Source of the DNA: Planctomycetaceae bacterium
GTDB taxonomy: Bacteria > Planctomycetota > Planctomycetia > Planctomycetales > Planctomycetaceae
Length of the DNA: 60,208 nucleotides
Reading direction: 5' to 3'
Assembly (NCBI GenBank): GCA_020426505.1
Contig: JAGQPX010000039.1
Span: 1 to 60,208 of the forward strand
A program made the position numbers and the translations under genes. The stretch's first letter is position 1, and the number at the start of each line of letters is the position of its first letter. The notes beneath the pieces were generated by a model. It was not told the DNA's origin, did not search any database, and saw nothing but the letters and a program-made list of their open reading frames with translations. This document shows, piece after piece, positions 7,705 through 15,800 of the stretch.

Positions 7705-9390
7705 TCATCCTTGGGAAGCGAGGAGGGTCTCTTTGCCCTGTCGATGACAGAAGTCACCGAAGGACTCACCCTTGTTGCGACCGGAGACGTACTGCGCCAG
7801 CACGGGTGAGAGCCTCGCACCGATGTCCTCCTGCGGGACCATGTCTTCGTAAATGAAGCCGATGCGCGTGCCTTCCGGGTTTCCGCCAAGGTAGACGGTG
7901 TATTTCCCTCGGGCTTTGCCGACGAGGCCGATGTCCGGCGTGTAAGGACGCGCACAGCCGTTGGGGCAGCCCGTCATGTGGACCGTCACGCACTCATCGA
8001 TGAGGCCATGTTTTTCCAGTGTCGCCTCAATGTCGTCCATCACCTCCGGCAGCACTCGCTCTGATTCCGTGATGGCGAGTCCACAGGTGGGGAACGCCGG
8101 GCAGGCGATCGAGTAACGCCTCGCAAGCGTCAGGTCCTCTGCCAACGGGATCCCGTGGTCCTTAAGGATCGATTCGATGTCATCCTTGTCCGCCGGATCG
8201 ATGTCACAGAGGATCATCCCCTGCAACGCAGTGAGGCGTGTGTCGACCGGGTACTTGGCGAGAATCGTGCGGATGGCCGTCTTGAGGCGAAAGTCGCCCT
8301 CGTCCTTGATGCGGCCGTTCTCGACGTTGATGCCAAGGAACAGTTTGCCGTCCCCCTGTTCGTGCCACCCCATGTGGTCGTCGACACCTGTGATGTCCGT
8401 CGGATGCGGCTCGGGTAGCGACTCACCGAAGTACTCCTCGACTTTGGCCTTGAACTTATCGAGGCCCCAGTTCGCAATGAGGTACTTCATGCGCGCGAAC
8501 TTGCGATCCTCTCGATTGCCGAAGTCCCGTTGGACTTTGACGACGGCTTCGCAGACGGCGACCGTTTGGTCCGGCGTCACGAAGGTCATCTTCTGACCGA
8601 CCGCCGGGAACGTGTCTTTCTTCGCAGGGGTCATCCCCTGCCCGCCGCCGACGAGCACGTTGTAGCCAATGATCTTCTCACCCTCGACGATCGCCAACAG
8701 ACCGAGGTCCTGAGTGTAAATGTCGACGCAGTTGTCCTCCGGCAACGCGATGCCGAACTTGAATTTGCGAGGGAGGTACGTCTTGCCGTAGATCGGCTCG
8801 ACTTCGTCAGTCACCTCGTGGATCTTCTCGCTCTGTTCGCTGTCGGGATCGCGGAGCCAGATTTCGTAGTAGGCGTTGGACTTCGGTCGGAAGTGATCAG
8901 CGAGCGTGTCGGCCATCTCCTGCATCTGGGCTCGGACCGGGTCGCCGTTGATGGGGGCCGGGCAGCACATGAAGTTACGGCAGACGTCACCGCAGGCCGA
9001 CTGTGTCGAGAGTTTGGTCTCGTTGATGCCCTTGATAGCTGCCTGCAGGTCGCCCTTATGGACGCCGTGCAGTTGGAAGCCTTGCCGGTCCGTGATGCGA
9101 ACGGTGCCGTTGCCGAACTTCTCGCAGAGGTCCAATTCGCCGAGGAACTGGGCGGCCGTCACCTTTCCGCCGGGGATGCGACTACGGACCATGAAGATAA
9201 ACTCTTTCGATCCCCCGCCCCGTTGATCGCGGTCGTCCTGCTGATAGGTGCCGTGGAACTTGAGAAGTTGAGCATTGTCGCCATTGAACGTCGGTTCTCC
9301 ATTGGCGAGTTCCTCAGCGATGGTGCCCCGCAAAAAGCGGCTGCTGTCCTTGATTCCTTCGAGCTTGCTCAGCTTGCCGTTGTCGGCCAT
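7705..9390 (-). CDS. Assimilatory sulfite/nitrite reductase hemoprotein
   Basis: The protein is about 561 residues from the ATG at 9390; a TTG at 9414 is less likely. It has the duplicated ferredoxin-like and siroheme-binding layout of the nitrite/sulfite reductase family. Cys430, Cys436, Cys475 and Cys479 form the C-x5-C-x38-C-x3-C set (ACPAFPTCGLA and TGCPNGCARPY) that ligates the 4Fe-4S cluster and bridges to siroheme. The N-terminal half has VRITDRQGFQLHGV. Such enzymes reduce sulfite to sulfide or nitrite to ammonia with six electrons, in the cytoplasm. Sulfite is slightly favoured by the overall CysI-like sequence, but the two substrates cannot be separated by eye. It is first in a four-gene minus-strand run. 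Confidence 0.92.
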   Translation of the reverse strand: MADNGKLSKLEGIKDSSRFLRGTIAEELANGEPTFNGDNAQLLKFHGTYQQDDRDQRGGGSKEFIFMVRSRIPGGKVTAAQFLGELDLCEKFGNGTVRITDRQGFQLHGVHKGDLQAAIKGINETKLSTQSACGDVCRNFMCCPAPINGDPVRAQMQEMADTLADHFRPKSNAYYEIWLRDPDSEQSEKIHEVTDEVEPIYGKTYLPRKFKFGIALPEDNCVDIYTQDLGLLAIVEGEKIIGYNVLVGGGQGMTPAKKDTFPAVGQKMTFVTPDQTVAVCEAVVKVQRDFGNREDRKFARMKYLIANWGLDKFKAKVEEYFGESLPEPHPTDITGVDDHMGWHEQGDGKLFLGINVENGRIKDEGDFRLKTAIRTILAKYPVDTRLTALQGMILCDIDPADKDDIESILKDHGIPLAEDLTLARRYSIACPAFPTCGLAITESERVLPEVMDDIEATLEKHGLIDECVTVHMTGCPNGCARPYTPDIGLVGKARGKYTVYLGGNPEGTRIGFIYEDMVPQEDIGARLSPVLAQYVSGRNKGESFGDFCHRQGKETLLASQG

Positions 9391-9519
9391 GTTTGATGTG
9401 CGGTCTGAATTCAAAATTCGGAGAGTGACACACGTGATTCACGCGGGGTCACGTTGAGAATGAACTTGGATTATAGTGACCATCGGGATTTTGGATAGCT
9501 GGGTTATCGAGGCGAAGAC

Positions 9520-9996
9520 GTGTTCTCCACGCTGATTGATCGTGTCACGATGCTGCTGGCGACCGGGCTGGGCTTCGGTTATTCGCCTTGGGCACCGGGC
9601 ACGGTGGGGAGTTTGTGGGGACCAATCCTTGTGTGGTGGATGCAGTCAGCCGGGCTGACGGGAGTTGGGTGGTTCGTCACGTCGCTGATCATTGCCCTGA
9701 TCGGCGTGCCCATCTGCAAACGGGCCGCCTCAATTCTCGGTGTGAAGGACCCGGGCAGCGTCGTCTGGGACGAGATCGCCGCCTTTCCACTGGTATTCGC
9801 TTTCACGCAGGTGACGCCTGCAACCGCCTTCCTGGGGTTTGTCTGCTTTAGAGTCTTCGACATCGCGAAGCCGTGGCCCATTCGTCGTTTCGAGCGTCTC
9901 CCCGGCGGGTGGGGCATCATGGCCGATGATCTCGTCGCAGCCGTTTTCGCCTGCGGTTGTCTCGTGCTGCTGGACCGATTCGTCGTCCTCACTTGA
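9520..9996 (+). CDS. pgpA: Phosphatidylglycerophosphatase A
   Basis: The protein is 158 residues with about four hydrophobic segments, matching PgpA in length. Diagnostic motifs are GFGYSPWAPGTVGS near the N-terminus, DPGSVVWDEIAAFPL with its acidic active-site residues, and FRVFDIAKPWPIRRFE followed by GGWGIMADDLVAAVFA. It dephosphorylates phosphatidylglycerol phosphate to phosphatidylglycerol in the inner membrane. The start at 9520 is GTG with a purine-rich leader; an ATG at 9550 would remove part of the N-terminus. It is divergent from the sulfite reductase gene with a 129-base gap. Confidence 0.93.
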   Translation: MFSTLIDRVTMLLATGLGFGYSPWAPGTVGSLWGPILVWWMQSAGLTGVGWFVTSLIIALIGVPICKRAASILGVKDPGSVVWDEIAAFPLVFAFTQVTPATAFLGFVCFRVFDIAKPWPIRRFERLPGGWGIMADDLVAAVFACGCLVLLDRFVVLT

Positions 9997-10091
9997 AATC
10001 CATCGTCCTGCAAACCCATCTTGCCGTGCGAACGCGATCAGCCTTAGGATTCGTTGGTCCTGACCGTGATTCCCGCAAGAGACCAATCTCC

Positions 10092-11231
10092 ATGATGATG
10101 CGTCTCCCATTGCTGATTGCCTTCGCCGTGAGGGCATGCGCATTGTCCGTCCCGACTGTCGACGCCCAGACACGTCCATTGACCGGGCGAACGGTCCTTT
10201 CAGATTCGACGTCTGTCGCCAGCACTCCCGCGGCGAGCAAGACCACCGTTGAGTTCGAAATCGTAACCGAGGGAACATTAGGGATCGACCCACGCTCGCG
10301 TGACTGGGCGGAGATCATTCAGGATCAAGGGGCTTCCGTCCGTATTCGACAGCCGCTGTTCAATGATGAGTTAGGCGTGACAGAGAAGACCCGCGGCACC
10401 CTGCGGTGGGTGAAAGTCATCGCAGCCCTCGACGAGAAGGGGTGCATCGTCCTCCCGGATCAGAAGTTCTCTCCCGGCGAGAATGTCGAGCTGCAGGAAT
10501 GGATCGGCGAACTCAAACTCTACGGTGCCCAGGGATCACCAGAGGGGAAACCGCTTTGGGGGTTGTCAGAAGAGCAATTCAAGACGGTGTTCGCTGCATT
10601 GAGTGAGCCGGTCCCGGTCAACTCTGACGGGACGACTGCTGATGCAGCGATTGAACAGATGCAACTCCCGGCTGCATACTCCGTTCGTTATCACTCGACC
10701 GCAGCCGCACATTTGTCCAAGTTGCCAACGATCTACCCTGTCCGGCAGCGGCTGGCCGGGCTAAGCAAAGGGACGAGTCTGGCGATTGTGCTTGCAGATT
10801 ATGGTCTGAGCTTTCGCCCGCTGCGCACTCCGACCAACGAGATCGAGTTGGTGGTCCAACCGCTGGCAGAGATCAGCGATCCGTGGCCCGTCGGCTGGGA
10901 GCTGGAGGAGAACATTCGCCGAAACGAACTGGCCCCGACACTGTTCAAGATGGTGCCGGTCGAGTTCAGCAAAGTCCCCGTCGCGGACGTGCTCGCGGAG
11001 ATTGCCCGAGTTTCACAGGTGCCGATCGCAGTCGATCACTACGCCGCCGAGCAGAAGGAAATCGACCTCTCCCAACTCACACTGAGTTACCCCTCTCGTA
11101 ATGCAGCCTGGATCACCGTGATTAACAGCGCAGCGGTCCGTCATCGAATGAAGCAGGAGTTACGAGTTGACGAGCAGGGCAAACCGTTCGTGCGTGTGGC
11201 CCCGTTTGTCCCCAGTCGACGATCCGAATGA
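10092..11231 (+). CDS. Exported protein with secretin/STN-like C-terminal domain
   Basis: The protein is about 379 residues. The frame is open upstream into pgpA, but the ATG-ATG-ATG cluster at 10092 begins a signal peptide (MRLPLLIAFAVRACALS, cleavage after VDAQ). The middle is not recognised. Around residues 290-345, VADVLAEIARVSQVPIAVD and the following beta-alpha pattern resemble the short N-terminal domains of secretins and TonB receptors, where such repeats line a periplasmic channel or bind partners. No secretin channel domain follows, so this is a soluble periplasmic protein by appearance. The function is unknown. It is about 96 bases downstream of pgpA. Confidence 0.7.
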   Translation: MMMRLPLLIAFAVRACALSVPTVDAQTRPLTGRTVLSDSTSVASTPAASKTTVEFEIVTEGTLGIDPRSRDWAEIIQDQGASVRIRQPLFNDELGVTEKTRGTLRWVKVIAALDEKGCIVLPDQKFSPGENVELQEWIGELKLYGAQGSPEGKPLWGLSEEQFKTVFAALSEPVPVNSDGTTADAAIEQMQLPAAYSVRYHSTAAAHLSKLPTIYPVRQRLAGLSKGTSLAIVLADYGLSFRPLRTPTNEIELVVQPLAEISDPWPVGWELEENIRRNELAPTLFKMVPVEFSKVPVADVLAEIARVSQVPIAVDHYAAEQKEIDLSQLTLSYPSRNAAWITVINSAAVRHRMKQELRVDEQGKPFVRVAPFVPSRRSE

Positions 11232-11308
11232 CACCTGCGACAAAACCACGATCGGCGAGGCTTTCCTCCACCTGAACCTTATCGTAGAATCGCTGTCAGA
11301 TCATTTGA

Positions 11309-11381
11309 GGGGCCGTAGCTCAGCTGGGAGAGCGCTGCGTTCGCAATGCAGAGGTCGAGGGTTCGAATCCCTTCGGCTCCA
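11309..11381 (+). tRNA. tRNA-Ala(CGC)
   Basis: This is a 73-base cloverleaf. The acceptor stem GGGGCCG pairs with CGGCTCC (one G-T wobble), with discriminator A at 11381. The D-arm has GCTCAGCTGGGAGAGC. The anticodon stem CTGCG/TGCAG encloses loop TTCGCAA with anticodon CGC, which reads GCG. The T-arm has the invariant GGTTCGAATCC. CCA is not encoded. Confidence 0.96.
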
Positions 11382-11447
11382 CTCAACATAAGTCTTGCTG
11401 AAACTATCGCAGGGACGGACAAGGGTCACTGCCTCAGCAACTGGAAT

Positions 11448-11489
11448 GATTCAAAGGGGACAGGTCACGCTGACCTGCCCCCATGAATC
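11448..11489. repeat. Long palindromic hairpin downstream of tRNA-Ala
   Basis: GATTCA (11448-11453) pairs with TGAATC (11484-11489). Inside it GGGG plus CAGGTCA pairs with TGACCTG plus CCCC across a three-base CGC loop, with one bulged A. The structure lies between the tRNA gene and the end of the convergent secreted-protein gene. It could be a bidirectional transcription stop, although no clean T-tract follows either side, or a solitary REP-type palindrome. Confidence 0.6.
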
Positions 11490-11525
11490 GAATCAAGTGG
11501 TCAATCGTCGATTGCTTGAAGCCCA

Positions 11526-12107
11526 TTATCGTGCCGCGATGTCGTTGCAGCAGACCTTCTTGGCTACCTGGTAAGGTACTTGCTCGACGACGTCATAGGG
11601 AACCTGGATGGTTCGCTGCACTGGAATCTTCTTGACGATCGTGTCGTAGACGGTCTCCGTCACATCGTAGGGCACACTCTGCGTGACGTACTCGGTGATC
11701 TGTCGTTCGCAGGGAACCTTGATCGTGCAGATGTTCGGAATCCAGACCTTCCGGGAGGCGGTGCAGCCGTAGGTGTCGACGTAAGACTGGTTGCCCCAGT
11801 AACCCTTGTCGATCTGCTTCTCCTCGTATTCCGTGATGGTGCGGACGACAGGAACCTGAATCTGTTTGTACAGAGTCTTGGTGATCTGACGCGGCACCTG
11901 GCATTCTTGTTCGACGTAATCGGTCACAACTTCATCGCGGTACTTTGTGACGGTGACGGTACGGTAACGCGTTTCGTAAACGATCTTGCAGTCCGGCTGG
12001 CCATAGCCGTAGCCGTCCCCATATCCGCCGCCGTAACCGCCGGCGAAGGCGCTGCTGCTGAGAGTGATCATCGAGACGAGAGCGAGGGTGATGCGGCGAA
12101 TATTCAT
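11526..12107 (-). CDS. Secreted Tyr/Val-rich YTV-like protein
   Basis: The protein is 193 residues. The ATG at 12107 is supported by AAGGA eight bases upstream; the frame is open a little further. A signal peptide (LALVSMITLSSSAFA) is followed by a Gly/Tyr linker (GGYGGGYGDGYGYG). Next come irregular repeats of the kind TEYVTQSVPYDVTETVYD and VQRTIQVPYDVVEQVPYQV, alternating Val, Tyr, Thr and Lys. This resembles YTV-type repeats in planctomycete surface proteins. Six or seven cysteines in the mature part could form disulfides. It is likely an envelope structural protein; there is no enzymatic signature. Confidence 0.75.
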   Translation of the reverse strand: MNIRRITLALVSMITLSSSAFAGGYGGGYGDGYGYGQPDCKIVYETRYRTVTVTKYRDEVVTDYVEQECQVPRQITKTLYKQIQVPVVRTITEYEEKQIDKGYWGNQSYVDTYGCTASRKVWIPNICTIKVPCERQITEYVTQSVPYDVTETVYDTIVKKIPVQRTIQVPYDVVEQVPYQVAKKVCCNDIAAR

Positions 12108-12242
12108 GGTAGGGTCCTTTAGGAGGGGCACTGTTAAGTGCGTGGGACAGGTGGGTGGTTTTGACTGTCGCCGTTTTGCGACAGATCAGTTGTTCTGCCG
12201 AGTGAAACGATGACACACCCCCACTTCTTCCCGACATTTTGG

Positions 12243-12266
12243 AAAAAAACAGAAATTCGTTTCTGT
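12243..12266 (-). terminator. Intrinsic terminator, minus strand
   Basis: On the minus strand ACAGAAA and TTTCTGT form a 7-bp stem with a four-base loop, followed directly by six T residues (the A-run 12243-12248 on the plus strand). It lies where no intact minus-strand gene ends and fits the end of the decayed gene just upstream. Confidence 0.7.
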
Positions 12267-12267
12267 G

Positions 12268-12726
12268 AAGAAACAGGGGGCGAACAGAGACGACTCGAAC
12301 AACTGGTCCATCGTCATGCTGAGCAGTTCGTCAATGCCTGACGGCCCATGGGATTGTTTGCCACTCAACTCGAGGAGACGCTTAATGGATTCTGTAACAC
12401 CCTGACAGTCGATCTCAACAATGACGCCAACGAGTAAGCCAGCGGATTGTCCCGTCCGCCACAACGAGCCGACATCTTTTGGGGACACTCATCTGGACGC
12501 TCCAGGTGGGAATCGCGTCGAACCTTTCATCACACAGGAAGAGCACACCGCCGTTGACAAATGTCGAAATGTCCTGAGCGATTAGCGATGACTCGGTTTG
12601 CTCCCAGTAGCTTCGACTCAGCTCACGAACTTTCTGTCGCTGTGGCCGATGAACGATCTTGATGCGCCAACTCGGTTATGTGGCATGCCCGGAGAGCGTT
12701 GCGTCGTCGATAAACAGGGGTGCCAT
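12268..12726 (-). pseudogene. Probable decayed gene, frameshifted
   Basis: Translating the minus strand gives two adjoining protein-like stretches in different frames. From an ATG at 12726 it reads MAPLFIDDATLSGHAT, then meets a TAA near 12677. In the same frame it continues RIKIVHRPQRQKVRELSRSY through FVNGGVLFLCDERFDAIPTW. Near a CCCCAAAAG run (12474-12484) the protein-like reading moves to the next frame (LLVGVIVEIDCQGVTESIKR, then GIDELLSMTMDQLFESSLF). The intact T-tract terminator follows at once. This fits one stop and one frameshift in a former gene of about 150 residues. The family is not recognised. The alternative is chance frames in unusual intergenic DNA. Confidence 0.4.
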
Positions 12727-12877
12727 CGAGCAAAATCGCTGATTCTCAAAGAAACCCGTGATCCGCTTTGGTTGTGATTGCGTTGGGGAGGAGTGTAAGC
12801 TGAATTGGCCTTGCCCATCTTACCACTGGGTGAAGCTCTTCATTCCTTTCCCCTCCCGCGCTCTCAAGGAACTGCTG

Positions 12878-15800
12878 ATGCATTTGCCACATTGGGCCCG
12901 CTCGCTTCGAGTGAATGTGCATGGAATCGCTCCCTCACCACGACGTCGTTCAGCAATTCGTCGACGTTCCTTATCGGCAGTGGAAGCACTGGAGGATCGC
13001 ACGCTGCTGGCGGCTGACTTTGGGGACGCTCCCGATCTGGGCGTCGGCACGGGTGTCGGCGACTATCAGACGACGCTGGCGGATAACGGTCCCAGCCATA
13101 CGATCGTCGCTGGGCTGTTCATGGGCGCCAGCGTCGACGCCGAAGCAGACGGACTGCCCACAGCGAATGCCAACGGGGACGATGTCGATGGGGCATTGCC
13201 GATCGATGAAGATGGTCTGAGCCATCCGGCATCGGATCTGGCTCTGACCATCGGCGGTTTTCCCTCCGTCACCGTGCGGGTCACCAACACGACCGGCACT
13301 GCAGCCACGCTCTACGGCTGGATCGACACAAACGCAGACGGCGTGTTTGACAACGCCACCGAGCGCGCCTCGATCGCAGTCCCCGACGGCACCAGCAGCG
13401 GCCTCATCACGCTGACGTTCCCGCAAGTGCTCACCGGCTTCACCGGCACGACGTACGCCCGCTTCCGCCTCAGCACCGACACATCCGCCGCCAACCCGAC
13501 AGGAGCCGCAACCGATGGTGAAGTCGAAGACCACCGCGCCACGATCACCGAACCCACCAACGGCACCGTCGCCAGCCAATCCAAAATTGCCTCAGGCGTC
13601 GGGGGATTTGGAACTCTGGACTACAATGATCGGTTCGGTTCATCAGCAATTGCATTGGGTGACTTGGATAGCGACGGAGTCACCGACATGGTTGTAGGAG
13701 CTCCCAGAGATGATACTGGGACAGGGAGTGATAAAGGGGCAGTCTACATTCTGCTCATGAACGCGAATGGAACCGTCAAGAACTCAGTGAAGGTCGCAGA
13801 CAACACGGGAGGACTCGGTGCGATTTCTGGATTTGCGTCAGCATTTGGAAGCTCTTTGACATCGCTGGGTGACTTGGACGGTGATGGAATCGTCGATCTA
13901 GCGGTTGGAGCCCCTTATGATGACACGGGTGGAACGAATCGCGGTGCAGTATACGTTCTGTTCCTTAACGGGGATGGTACTGTCAAGAGTAGCCAAAGGA
14001 TTGCAGATGGCCTAAGTGGGTTCTCAGGCTTGGCAGATAATGACGAATTTGGTTCGTCGGTCAGCTCAATTGGTGACTTGGATGGAGATGGGGTAACGGA
14101 TCTGGCCGTGGGAGCGCGGTCAGATGACAGCGGAGCGTTCGAAAGCGGCGCCGCGCATATTCTGTTCTTGAATTCGGATGGTACGGTCAAAGGCAGTCAG
14201 AAGATAGCGGAGGGCGTCGGAGGATTCGGTGGACTTGCCAATAGCGACAATTTCGGAGTCTCAATTGCATCACTCGGAGATCTCAATGGTGATGGTCTCA
14301 CAGATGTCGCAGTTGGTGCCCATCGCGATGACACTGGGGGGAGTACACGTGGAGCCGTTCATGTCCTGTTTCTGAATGCGAATGGGTCTGTGCAAAGCCA
14401 CCAGAAAATTGCGGATAATACTGGCGGATTTGGATCTCTTCTGAATGGAGTTCAGTTTGGCTACTCGCTTGGGGCATTAGGAGATCTCGACGGGAATGGT
14501 GTGGCCGATCTCGCTGTTGGTGCTTTCGGAGATGATACCGGCGGAAGCGACAAAGGAGCCGTTTACGTTCTGCTCATGAACCCCAACGGATCAGTCAAGG
14601 CCAGTCAAAAAATCGCCGACAACACCGGCGGATTTGGAACCGTCGATGGAAGGTATTTGGGTGGATCTGTCACAAATCTCGGTGATTTGGATGGAAACGG
14701 CCTGCCCGATCTAGCGATCGGGGCAGTCGGAATCAGCAGCGCGATTGATGGTGAAGGGGCAGTCTATGTGACATCTCTTGGTGCGGGTCCACCTGCAGTT
14801 GCTTCGATTGCGCTCCAGATGCCCGAGTCAAGTCCGACGAATGCCGATCAGGTCACGTTTCGCGTCGCCTTCAGTGAAGCCATCGTAAACATCGACACGA
14901 CTGATTTTCTCCTCAGCGGTACCGCGGCGGGTGATGGATCAGTCGATAGTGTCTTCCCCGGACCAAATGCGACCGAATGGGACGTGATCGTCACTGGGCT
15001 GACGAACAGCAACGGCACGATCAACCTCGACTTTGCTGGCGGTCAGGACATCGAGGACCTGTTCGGCAACGCGCTCGTGGACACGACGCCTACGTCCTTT
15101 GAGGAAGAATACCTTCTGGATAATGTGCCGCCGGTCATTCAAACGCTTTCCCCGGCTGATGACTTCCTGTTGGCTGCAACGCATACGGATCTTGTGATCA
15201 CGTTCGACGAAGCGATGCAGAAGGGGTCAGGCAACATCGTCATCAAACGGATCAGTGACGATTCAGTGTTCGAGACGATCGACGTGTCCGACGCGGCAGT
15301 GACCGTCGCAGGAGCAGTGGTCACGATTGATCCGCCCAACGACTTCACCGATGCGACCGAGTATTATGTGCAGGTTGACGCGGGTGCCTTCGAGGATCTG
15401 GCGGGCAATCCGTTTGCCGGGATCGCTGATACAGCCACGTGGAACTTCACAGCCATCCTGCAGACCCTGACGTTCAGCTTCGCTGACAGTTCCGTCAGTG
15501 AGGCGGGCGGGCCGATGTCCACCACGGCGACTGTCAGCCGGAACGGTGACCCCACCGCTGCCTTGGAAGTGACGCTTACCAATCCCGATGATACGGAGCT
15601 GTTCCTGCCCATTACGGTCACGATTCCCGCCGGGGCCACGTTCTTCGACTTCGACATCGAGACGGTCAACGACGGCGACCTGGATGGAGACCAGACAGGG
15701 TTGGTCGTGACGGCTGCCGCCACCGGTTATATCGGAGCTGACGACACGATTGATGTGCTGGATGACGACACGGCCGTCGACCGCACGCTCGGTGGACACT

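Noticed and set aside
8530..9396. A 288-codon plus-strand open frame opposite the sulfite reductase gene
   Set aside because: It is a mirror of the reductase codons in a G+C-rich gene. The reductase has full motif support and the opposite frame has none.
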